Source: Desulfosporosinus sp. OT (GTDB lineage Bacteria; Bacillota; Desulfitobacteriia; Desulfitobacteriales; Desulfitobacteriaceae). From it: 64,000 bases of DNA. This document shows positions 1 to 7,708 of the stretch, piece after piece (the first letter of the stretch is position 1; every line of letters begins with the position of its first letter). The position numbers were made by a program, and so were the translations under genes. The stretch is taken from contig NZ_AGAF01000104.1 of the NCBI RefSeq assembly GCF_000224515.1, forward strand, positions 1 to 64,000, written 5' to 3'. Under the pieces are notes generated by a model. It did not search any database. It was given only the letters and a program-made list of their open reading frames with translations, and was not told the origin of the DNA.

Positions 1-209
1 CCCTTTTAGACATTGTAAAGAATCGAAACAATTTATTAATGTCGAACATTGTTGAATATTATTCGTCCGACATACAAATACTAACATGTTTCACGGATAA
101 ATACATTTATAAGTTCTTGGGTTTTCTTCCATCTTTTACTTAGGATACTTTGATTCGTTTGATCAATAATACCTAGCATAATAAACTCTTCCTCACATAT
201 TTAAATGCT

Positions 210-233
210 AAGCTTATCATTGACAATAAGCTT
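210..233. repeat. short inverted repeat in gene-free left end
   Basis: The first 679 bases hold no credible gene and are AT-rich. This inverted repeat has 8-bp arms (AAGCTTAT / ATAAGCTT) around an 8-base loop. It has no clear T-run and no known role; I list it because it is one of several hairpins in this gene-free stretch. Confidence 0.35.
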
Positions 234-365
234 CTTTAATAGATTACAGAAGTACTTATTAGTGAATTATGTATTAAGCTCTTATAAATAAAGTTCCCAG
301 TGTGAAAGCATGTTTCAAACCTTGATGCTGAAGGAAAACTACTTTGCCAACATCTGATCTTTTGG

Positions 366-400
366 AGTCTTTGATCCCTTTTCTAAAAGGATCAAAGACT
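366..400. terminator. terminator-like hairpin
   Basis: A perfect 12-bp inverted repeat (AGTCTTTGATCC / GGATCAAAGACT) encloses CTTTTCTAAAA, which can pair further. No long T-run follows on either strand. It could end transcription from genes left of the window or be a plain structural hairpin. Confidence 0.4.
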
Positions 401-440
401 CTAACGGTATCTATTCAGCTTGCGGATAATTAATACTCAT

Positions 441-464
441 AAAAAAACCCTCCTAGAAGGAGAG
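441..464 (-). terminator. intrinsic terminator, minus strand
   Basis: Read on the minus strand this is CTCTCCT-tct-AGGAGGG followed by seven T residues, a compact stem plus U-tail typical of factor-independent termination. It lies about 215 bases beyond the SLAP-domain gene and may back up the terminator at 610-646. Confidence 0.55.
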
Positions 465-514
465 TTGACTTTTGAATAATTTCATTAGACCAAGCTACCG
501 CTAGGTGTAGAAAG

Positions 515-530
515 GCTCCCATCCGGGAGC
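515..530. repeat. short GC-rich hairpin
   Basis: GCTCCC-atcc-GGGAGC, a 6-bp stem with a 4-base loop in otherwise AT-rich non-coding DNA. No T-run follows directly. Function unknown. Confidence 0.3.
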
Positions 531-609
531 AACTATTTATATATCACTCAATGGCATATTTTTCTATCTAACCCTTTTCTCATGGAAAGAAAATGTATGG
601 ACAAAATAC

Positions 610-646
610 AGAGAGTCTCTCATCAAAACTAAGACGAGAAACTCTC
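610..646 (-). terminator. terminator of the SLAP-domain gene
   Basis: On the minus strand AGAGTTTCTC pairs with GAGAGACTCT (one G-T wobble) across a 15-base loop, followed by TGTATTTTG. It lies about 35 bases after the stop codon of the gene at 680-1105, where its terminator would be expected. Confidence 0.55.
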
Positions 647-679
647 CGTTTATCTGCCATAATTTTTTTGATGGATATT

Positions 680-1105
680 TTAAGATAAGTCAAAACACAA
701 TTGACTATCCGAAGGTAATTTGCTAACGAAAACATTCTTGGGCAGGAATCGTGCAACACAAGCCTTCTCTGATCTACTATTAACTTCTCCTATCGTATCT
801 CCATCAAATGTTTGACGAGCCAAAACACGTTTATTAGAATCCATCAATATTAATGAAACATTTGTACAAGTAATTTTTCTGCTAAATCCATTACTTATAA
901 AAAAGCCAACTAATAACCCTTCACTCGCAGGTGATGCACCCGTAAATTGAATGATAATTTTATCTTCTTTAATGTTTAACATCTCATCCAGCTGCTTCTC
1001 GGAATCCTGTTCAACCACAGCAGCTTTTGCTTCAACTGTATTCTTATACGAAAGTTCAGAATCCTGTTTTCTACTTCCTAATTTTTTAGTTAGATTCCAT
1101 AACAT
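680..1105 (-). CDS. SLAP-domain protein
   Basis: A 141-residue protein. Residues from about 45 to the end resemble the SLAP domain known from S-layer-associated proteins of Bacillus: an aliphatic strand (KIIIQF), then a strand ending SLILMD, then LARQTFDGDTIGEV, and a final strand ending CFDLS. The N-terminal 45 residues are polar and charged with no signal peptide, so it is probably cytoplasmic or exported by an unusual route. The ATG has GGAGGAT seven bases upstream. Its position next to the giant S-layer-like gene supports a role in S-layer export or assembly, which is an inference. It has its own terminator and is probably monocistronic. The family call rests on pattern recognition only. 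Confidence 0.6.
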   Translation of the reverse strand: MLWNLTKKLGSRKQDSELSYKNTVEAKAAVVEQDSEKQLDEMLNIKEDKIIIQFTGASPASEGLLVGFFISNGFSRKITCTNVSLILMDSNKRVLARQTFDGDTIGEVNSRSEKACVARFLPKNVFVSKLPSDSQLCFDLS

Positions 1106-1306
1106 GGTAAATATCCTCCATTTATTTTTTATTATTTTACAATTATCTCATATCCTTAAATATTTTGCTACTGGAAATGTCTTTGAATACCTATCGAAGA
1201 TTAAATTAATGATAGCAATGGAAAATAAAAGATCGTATTATAATATCCGGCATAAGTGGCGCTTTCTGCTTCTTCACAAAGTATCATCAGTTCATCCTAG
1301 AAACAC

Positions 1307-1348
1307 CAAAAGGGTCCTTCGCCTTTAAAAGAACGAAGAACCCTTTTG
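1307..1348 (-). terminator. terminator of the S-layer-like gene
   Basis: CAAAAGGGT (1307-1315) pairs with ACCCTTTTG (1340-1348), and CTTCG with CGAAG inside, one mismatch apart. On the minus strand it lies about 100 bases past the stop of the 1447-5439 gene. The remaining bases of 1106-1446 show no other gene. Confidence 0.65.
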
Positions 1349-1446
1349 CCCAGTTGTCAGGATATTCTTACTCTGGCTCTACGTGAGAATCTTTCCACTA
1401 GAGACAGCCAAGTAGCTTCCTTTCACCTAGTATTGATACAGTACTA

Positions 1447-4400
1447 TTATGAGTTTATTGCTGCAGTAATTGCGTTTTGGATGGCAACTCCGCTAGCAAA
1501 GTCACCATTAGCAGTAATTGCATCAATTAAAGCTGTTGCCACATAATTTTTATCAGCAATACTTAAGGCGTTGTAGTCAGTTAGATCAAGTTCCAATACG
1601 GTCGCATTAGCTGTTAATGCTGCTTTCATTTCAGTTGTGGTACCTGCAGCATTTACATCAGCTAAAGCTGTAACAACTGCTGCTGCATCAACTAAATCTT
1701 GAGTTGCAGCTTCAAGAAGTGTAGTTTTTGCTTTAATAGTAGCCGTTACTCCACCATCTACAGCAGTGTCTACTGCTGTATAAACAGCATCTGTAGCTAG
1801 ACCACCTGCATCTGTATAAGCAGTTTGAGCGGCAGTGGCTGCATCTTTTGCTGCTTGAAGAGCTGTATCTGCATCAAGTAAATCTTGTGTTGCAGCTTCA
1901 AGAGCTGTAGTTTTTGTTTTAATAGTAGCCGTTACTCCACCATCTACAGCAGTATCTACCGCTGTATAAACAGCATCTGTAGCTAGACCACCTGCTGCTA
2001 GATAAGCAGTTTGTGCATCACCAGCCGCATCTTTTGCTTCTGCAAGAAGTTCAGCTGAAGTTGCACCTGTCTCCATAACAAAGAACTTAGCATAGGTTCC
2101 TGTCATTGCATCCAGAACAACGGTTACATTATTTTCGCCATCAAGATCTGACAACGATTTCTTCTTAATGTCACTGTTGTCTTTTCCGTTAAGCACTAAG
2201 CCTTCATCCGCAAGTTTGTAGGTTTTTCCGTTACTAAATGTGACTTTTTTAGCGCCAGCATCAATGTCCTCAACAGTTAATCCTTTTGTTACACGATTAT
2301 GATATTGATCATATGGATCTTCAGGGTTCGAAGTATCAATATCTTGATCAGTATCAATATCCTGAACTAAAGTATCATTATCAGAATCAAATTCAAGAAC
2401 TACAACGTCTCCTTTTACAACGGCTTCTCCGTCGTCAACTTGATCAACCTTAAACGTTTGCTCTTTGCCGGCTACCCAACCGGAGATACTGACGACTTCA
2501 TCATCCGTATTACGAAGAATTTTTGTAACCACAGCCTCTTCGTAATCGGTATCATCGCTATTAGTACCAGAGTACCAAATAGCAATTACTTCTTGGTCAT
2601 CATTATAGATGAAATGACCTTCAGTAATATCCGCGCCATTGTAATCTCCGAATTTCGTTACAGTGTAATCTGATCCGTCAGTATTTTCTTTATCGGCCTT
2701 ATCAGCTCTAAACAGAAGTGTATTGTCAGTCAGCTTACAACCCTGTACATACGAATCATCAGCTTGAATAGTGCTGGTAAGAGGTTTATAACCTACGTCA
2801 CCGTCATCATCACTATCGCTTGAAGCATCATGGTAGAATTCCAGTTTTTGGAGATCGCCATCATCATCCAAGTGCAACTTAACAAGTCTGCCTGCAGCAC
2901 CATCAGCACTGAAGGAGATCTCAACATCGTCTTCGTCTCCGGTATTATCTGTTAATTTAATACCAGAAAAATCGTTACCATCTGCAATTAATGAAGCAGT
3001 CCAATCTTTAGAAGCATCGTTATCAATCTTGTAATCTGTACCGTCAACGATAATCTTATCCAGACTGTCTAGATTAATATCATAAGACACTTCGTCCTCA
3101 TCTTCAGTTACTGCTTCAACATCAATTTTCGCTTTTGATGATTTGTAACCTACGATATCATCAGTCAAAGTTGCAACCTTTGTATTACTGTCAACTGTGG
3201 CTGTGTCTCCGCTTACATAGAGAAGATTTCCGGCAGGGTCGGTGTAAATTGCCACGTCACCGGCAGCTTGAAGTTCTTCCGCAGCATCCTGGTCGATTGT
3301 GTCAACATCACCTTCGTCGTTGATATAAACTGCGTCTTGGCTGTAGTCATAGTCGCTTGCTACATCACTATCATAAACATAGTCGTAGGTTTCACCGTCT
3401 ACTTCGATTGCGTTATCATATACTTCGTCAATCGCGCCGGTGGCTACTGGTTTGGTGACAACTTGAGCGTAGCCGTCGCCATCATTTGCGTCTTCATCGT
3501 ACAATACTAAGTCACCTTTTTTGAGCTCAGAAGGATCAATTACTTTATTGTCCTTAACAATGGTAGCGTCGGAAGAATCGAAAGAACCGGTTGAGCCATT
3601 AATGCCAACTACTTCATCGTCGTCCATAGAATCAAATATTAAGGAATTTTTTAAAGTATAGGCGCTAACGAAAGTAATGTCTCCTGAAGAATCAAATCCG
3701 ATCTTAGCATAGTTGAATTTTTTATCCTTAAGATCTTCTAAACTACTAGCATCGTATGATTCGACATTTCCATCCTCATCATTATTATAGAAGACGAATT
3801 TATCCTTATTACTGTCATTGTACTGATCTTCAGTAATATCATAGTCTTTATCTTCGCCAAGAAGGGTAATGGTATTATCGTCCTTGACTTTAATAGAATC
3901 AACTTTTGTGGTATTCGTTAAAATTTTGTAGCTAGTTAATTCTAAATCGGAATTGTACCAAACCTGCACTTGTTCGCCCAATGCTGCATAGTAATCAAAG
4001 TCAACATTGCTAGGTATCGAGATGGTTTTAGTATCACCTTCTGCGACATCACCTGAACCTTTTTTCTCACTAACAATATAAATCTTATCATTGGAAGGAT
4101 CAATTGACATTACACGAGATTTAAGGGAATAGGAACGGTTGAAAACAGTGGTCAGCATTGTGCCATTAACATTGACGGAAACATTATAGTCTTGAAGATA
4201 TTCAAGTACAGGACTATCTACACTGCTGTTATCATTACCATACAATTGGAGGGTTGCAGTCAGACCATCAGTGGACATTGTAACCGCTTGAACACCATAC
4301 CGTTCTTGTGTGTCAGCATTGGCAATTGTAAAACTTGATGTTTGAAGTCCTGAGACAGGTTTGCTAAACTTAACTTCTAAATATTGATTGGCATCGTCAA

Positions 4401-5439
4401 GTGCGTTTACTGATACAATTGACAGCTCTCCCGGTACAGATGTAACTTGACCAGCAGCAACTCCTGCACGAATGCTTTCAGGAACAACCGCTGCACCACC
4501 GAGAGCAGTAACAATAGTGCTAGCAGAGGATTTACTGTAGGTGAAAGCTGCAACAGCAGGAACACTAACTCCGTCTGTGAGAACAATAGCGGACTTAGAT
4601 TGAGCTGCAAGTGGAGCACCAGCAAGAGCATCAATACCAGTTTTGCCATTAGCTACATAGACATTATCAAATTCGAGGGAAGAAGCGAAGTCTTGGATAA
4701 CTTGGTTATTCGTGTCATAAGCAGTGTTTCCATAGTGACGGGTTGGGTTTGGCAATTGAGCCAATACAGTGGCATCAATAACGCCTGTTCCACCAATAAC
4801 ATCAGCTGCAGTAATACCTAAGTTGGCAGCTAAGTATGCTTTTGCGCTAGCAGAAAGTCCAGCTTTTTCAGTTAAGATGATTGGCTCGTTAGCAGCAGAA
4901 GCAACGGAGGCGATGGAAAGAGCATCTTGGTTTAACCAGCCGTACGCAACTGCGACTTTAGTTACAGGAGCGCCGAGTTCAACTAATTTTTTAGCTATGT
5001 TTACAGATGTTTCAAAGCGGTCAGCACCACCAAGGGAAACAACTTCAATACTCATGCCTTTTAATTGGTCAATGACTGCTTGGCTGATAACTGCGGTTCC
5101 ACTGGTTACATAAACTTTCTTAACATTAAGTTTTGTAAGTTCAGCTTTGGTATCGGCATTCAGAACTGCTCCAGGACCTTGTAAAAGAATAGGAGCCTTT
5201 AAGTAAGCAGCGAGTGGGCCAGCGGTAAGTGCATCAGCAGCACCATAAGAAGCTGAAGATGCGAGAATTGCTGTACCGGTATAACCTGTTTGATCAGCAA
5301 TTTGTACTGCAGTTTGTTCAGCAGTTGTACCACCTAAGCGAGTTGGAACTGCACTATTAGCAAATGCATTAAACGGTACGATTGTCAATGCCATACCAGC
5401 GATAGCTAAAGATGCTAAGGCTTTTTTAGTTTTTCTCAT
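1447..5439 (-). CDS. giant acidic CWB2-repeat S-layer-like protein
   Basis: About 1330 residues. It opens with a signal peptide (MRKTKKALAS..., cleavage near AFANS), followed by three tandem CWB2 (cell wall binding repeat 2) units to about residue 340. These units bind anionic wall polymer in related S-layer proteins. The long middle part (about 345-1150) is very rich in Asp, as in calcium-binding surface-layer proteins. The C-terminus (about 1170-1330) is Ala/Thr-rich and contains a duplicated 62-residue block. No enzyme domain or SLH domain is visible. I use the ATG at 5439: GAGGAG lies 11 bases upstream, whereas the in-frame TTG at 5460 falls on that Shine-Dalgarno itself. It is likely the main S-layer or an abundant wall protein. 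A sigma-H-like promoter and a long structured leader precede it. Confidence 0.85.
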   Translation of the reverse strand: MRKTKKALASLAIAGMALTIVPFNAFANSAVPTRLGGTTAEQTAVQIADQTGYTGTAILASSASYGAADALTAGPLAAYLKAPILLQGPGAVLNADTKAELTKLNVKKVYVTSGTAVISQAVIDQLKGMSIEVVSLGGADRFETSVNIAKKLVELGAPVTKVAVAYGWLNQDALSIASVASAANEPIILTEKAGLSASAKAYLAANLGITAADVIGGTGVIDATVLAQLPNPTRHYGNTAYDTNNQVIQDFASSLEFDNVYVANGKTGIDALAGAPLAAQSKSAIVLTDGVSVPAVAAFTYSKSSASTIVTALGGAAVVPESIRAGVAAGQVTSVPGELSIVSVNALDDANQYLEVKFSKPVSGLQTSSFTIANADTQERYGVQAVTMSTDGLTATLQLYGNDNSSVDSPVLEYLQDYNVSVNVNGTMLTTVFNRSYSLKSRVMSIDPSNDKIYIVSEKKGSGDVAEGDTKTISIPSNVDFDYYAALGEQVQVWYNSDLELTSYKILTNTTKVDSIKVKDDNTITLLGEDKDYDITEDQYNDSNKDKFVFYNNDEDGNVESYDASSLEDLKDKKFNYAKIGFDSSGDITFVSAYTLKNSLIFDSMDDDEVVGINGSTGSFDSSDATIVKDNKVIDPSELKKGDLVLYDEDANDGDGYAQVVTKPVATGAIDEVYDNAIEVDGETYDYVYDSDVASDYDYSQDAVYINDEGDVDTIDQDAAEELQAAGDVAIYTDPAGNLLYVSGDTATVDSNTKVATLTDDIVGYKSSKAKIDVEAVTEDEDEVSYDINLDSLDKIIVDGTDYKIDNDASKDWTASLIADGNDFSGIKLTDNTGDEDDVEISFSADGAAGRLVKLHLDDDGDLQKLEFYHDASSDSDDDGDVGYKPLTSTIQADDSYVQGCKLTDNTLLFRADKADKENTDGSDYTVTKFGDYNGADITEGHFIYNDDQEVIAIWYSGTNSDDTDYEEAVVTKILRNTDDEVVSISGWVAGKEQTFKVDQVDDGEAVVKGDVVVLEFDSDNDTLVQDIDTDQDIDTSNPEDPYDQYHNRVTKGLTVEDIDAGAKKVTFSNGKTYKLADEGLVLNGKDNSDIKKKSLSDLDGENNVTVVLDAMTGTYAKFFVMETGATSAELLAEAKDAAGDAQTAYLAAGGLATDAVYTAVDTAVDGGVTATIKTKTTALEAATQDLLDADTALQAAKDAATAAQTAYTDAGGLATDAVYTAVDTAVDGGVTATIKAKTTLLEAATQDLVDAAAVVTALADVNAAGTTTEMKAALTANATVLELDLTDYNALSIADKNYVATALIDAITANGDFASGVAIQNAITAAINS
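1694..2013 (-). repeat. 186-bp in-frame tandem duplication inside the S-layer gene
   Basis: Two near-identical copies start at about 1694 and 1880, exactly 186 bases (62 codons) apart, and encode the repeated block with the core GLATDAVYTAVDTAVDG. Differences are mostly single bases. The near-identity points to a recent duplication or gene conversion. Confidence 0.8.
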
Positions 5440-5703
5440 GTAGTGAATATCTCCTCTCAATTTGGATCTTTTCTTTCTTGGGAATGAACTAACTCTTTTC
5501 CTTACCCAGGACGTCTTTTAAGTCGTCCCTCACCCCCTTAATATGAGTAGCACAATCTTTAGACATTGCGCAATATCTAAAAGCATCCACAGGATAATAC
5601 GGAAGCGTCCCTCCTAAGGATGATGATCATCCCTCCCGTGGCATACCCTTTAGAACCGCATAAGGAATGGTAGCAAACACAAAAAAGTCTACATTAGCTA
5701 TAC
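5440..5703 (-). promoter_or_regulatory. long structured 5' leader of the S-layer-like gene
   Basis: About 260 bases separate the predicted promoter from the start codon and contain no gene. Visible elements are a perfect 7-bp palindromic hairpin (GGATGAT-c-ATCATCC, 5618-5632), a near-palindrome around TTGCGCAA (5561-5578) and several GGGAGGG-type purine runs. I could not match it to a known riboswitch. Such leaders often stabilise abundant S-layer mRNAs, which is an inference here. Confidence 0.4.
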
Positions 5704-5732
5704 ATATTCTGCATAATAGCTAATATTCCTGC
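5704..5732 (-). promoter_or_regulatory. sigma-H-like promoter of the S-layer-like gene
   Basis: Minus-strand GCAGGAATA, 11 bases, then GCAGAATAT. This fits the published Bacillus sigma-H consensus RnAGGAwWW-N11/12-RnnGAATww at every defined position. An inverted repeat ATTAGCTA/TAGCTAAT (5693-5724) overlaps the spacer and the -10 side and could be an operator. The rest of 5733-6030 shows no gene. Confidence 0.55.
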
Positions 5733-6030
5733 TTTCTGTCCGAATTTTTTTGTCAGCTTTTCACGGCGTTAAAACCCCGGACAGTTCCCATTGTTACCCG
5801 CTTAGTTTACACCATAACTCAATAGTTTTCCACCTTTTAGTCAAAAATATACTGACTTCAAAAGGAATATTAGAATTATAGCATGGTGTATGACTCTAAA
5901 TGTGAGTATTTTGTGGGATTTTTCTAAATGACTTGTTAACTTACTTGGAAAAATAAAGCAGTGTAGAGTTTGTGATGTTATTAATTTAGCACGAAATGCG
6001 AAGCGAATCAATGCCTAGTCTCTCGGAATA

Positions 6031-7617
6031 CTAATATCCATTAAATTTTAGAATCCCTTGGTAAATGCCCATAACCGCTTTGCTTTGGAAGTCTGGAGAT
6101 TCTAAGAGTTTCTCTTCAACTGGATTAGATATGAAACCGACTTCTACAAGAACTGCAGGCATTTTCGTATTCTTAATTACATAGAAATTCGCATCCTTTA
6201 CCCCACGGCTTGGTAAGGCGATCGACTTTACCAGCTCACTCTGTACGCAATTCGCAAATGCCTTAGACTGAACAGCCACCGAGCTATCTGAACTGTAATA
6301 GGTCGTCGTACCTGTGGTAGCAGGATTACTATACGAATCATTGTGTAGACTGATGAACAAGTCTGCCTTCAGGTCATTAGCTATCTTGGTACGCGCCTTA
6401 AGATCTGAAAGCTCTGAATACGTTCCGACTGCGGGCGTGACATCCTTACTTCGCGTCAAGATTACGCTTGCTCCTGCTGAGCGCAACATTCCAGCGAGAT
6501 TAAGCCCAATGGCTAACGTGTTGTTCTTCTCATAGGTTCCTGTCGCTCCAAGGGCCCCTGTGTCAGGACCTCCATGCCCCGGGTCGACGACAATAGTAAC
6601 TCCTGCTAAGAGATTCGTAGGCTGCATGGTCCCTTCAAGCATAGCCTTGACCTGATCAGTGACGACGGCTAGTCCACCGATGATCACGACATTCACCGGA
6701 CTTTCTGTAGGCGTGGACAGCACAGAGTAGGTTGGGCCCGGTAAGTTTGCCTTTTGGGCCATGGCGATTTCAGCATGCTGCTTTGCTGCTAAGGCCCCTG
6801 CAGCGAGAGCATCCGGAAAGTTCTCGCCGGTAACTAGGTAGGTCGTTGGCGATGTAAGGTCATCTCGAGCGAATTCATACACTTGGGCAGCGGTGTCATA
6901 TCGGTCGTATCCTGCAATTCGTTGAACGCTTGTTAAACTGCCCAGAGTTGCATCCGATACGACAGCCTCTCCCCCGACAACAATCGTTTCTAGGTCACCT
7001 TTTTGTTGGAGACTCGTCAGCTCTTGATGAGTTGCTGCCGGCATGTTCTTCGCTCTGGTCAGGAGTATTGGCGTTTCCGTTACCCCAGCGTAGGCTGAAA
7101 TCGCAAGCGCATCCGGAAACTGCTCACCATTCGCGAGAATTATTTGCCCTTTGCTTTCTACGCGTTCGGCCACTTTTTGGGCTGTTTCATATTGGTCATA
7201 TCCTGCAATACGTTCCGGCTTATTTAAGCCTGCATTTTCAATATCTGACTCAACTTGCGAGCTTAAGACTGCCTGCCCCCCTATTAGAATGACTTGTTTA
7301 GCGCCTAGTCGCTTAATTTCTTCCATAACCTTAGCATCGATTCCTTCGGCAGAAGTCAAGAGGATGGGTGCATCCAATTGATGAGAAAGTGGCGCTGCAA
7401 CTAAAGCATCCGGAAAATGATCACAATTTGCCAGTATGACGGTATCCGCTAGCTGCCACCCTGTTTTAGAAACTTCAATGGCAGTGTCGATTTGACGGAC
7501 TCCGGAAATCCTCGACGTCGCTAGTGCTAAAGGAGATGCCTGTGCTGGATTCTGAAACCCCAGCCAAAATCCTAAGAACAACATCATTCCTAAGAAACTC
7601 CATTTTAATTTTGCCAC
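6031..7617 (-). CDS. CWB2-repeat N-acetylmuramoyl-L-alanine amidase
   Basis: 528 residues: a signal peptide (cleavage near AQASP), three CWB2 wall-binding repeats (about 35-330), then a C-terminal Amidase_3 zinc domain. The zinc ligands are visible: the His in VVDPGHGGPD, the Glu in YEKNN and the His in SLHNDS, with the catalytic Glu of VLVEVGFISNP near the end. It should cut the amide bond between MurNAc and the stem peptide, outside the cell. The GTG at 7617 is chosen because AAGGAGGG lies 9 bases upstream; the longer frame reads through that site and adds residues before the signal peptide. It sits 91 bases behind the protease gene but has its own sigma-H-like promoter. Roles in growth, autolysis or mother-cell lysis are all possible. 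Confidence 0.88.
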   Translation of the reverse strand: MAKLKWSFLGMMLFLGFWLGFQNPAQASPLALATSRISGVRQIDTAIEVSKTGWQLADTVILANCDHFPDALVAAPLSHQLDAPILLTSAEGIDAKVMEEIKRLGAKQVILIGGQAVLSSQVESDIENAGLNKPERIAGYDQYETAQKVAERVESKGQIILANGEQFPDALAISAYAGVTETPILLTRAKNMPAATHQELTSLQQKGDLETIVVGGEAVVSDATLGSLTSVQRIAGYDRYDTAAQVYEFARDDLTSPTTYLVTGENFPDALAAGALAAKQHAEIAMAQKANLPGPTYSVLSTPTESPVNVVIIGGLAVVTDQVKAMLEGTMQPTNLLAGVTIVVDPGHGGPDTGALGATGTYEKNNTLAIGLNLAGMLRSAGASVILTRSKDVTPAVGTYSELSDLKARTKIANDLKADLFISLHNDSYSNPATTGTTTYYSSDSSVAVQSKAFANCVQSELVKSIALPSRGVKDANFYVIKNTKMPAVLVEVGFISNPVEEKLLESPDFQSKAVMGIYQGILKFNGY

Positions 7618-7649
7618 ATCATAATTCCCTCCTTTTGAAGTACTTGTTA

Positions 7650-7678
7650 AAATTCGACATGCAATGCCATGTTCCTGC
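7650..7678 (-). promoter_or_regulatory. sigma-H-like promoter of the amidase gene
   Basis: Minus-strand GCAGGAACA, 11 bases, then GTCGAATTT, matching the sigma-H consensus. TGTCGAA is also a perfect Spo0A box. The same GCAGGAAC...TGTCGAAT pair occurs upstream of the transglycosylase gene. Confidence 0.6.
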
Positions 7679-7708
7679 CATAAAAAGAGGGACTTTCGTC
7701 CCAATATA

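Noticed and set aside
3135..3510. Frames on the plus strand inside the S-layer-like gene
   Set aside because: They arise from the strongly biased Asp/Val/Thr codon pattern on the opposite strand.
5440..5732. Riboswitch (c-di-GMP, c-di-AMP or cobalamin) upstream of the S-layer gene
   Set aside because: The conserved cores of these classes could not be found; only generic hairpins are visible.
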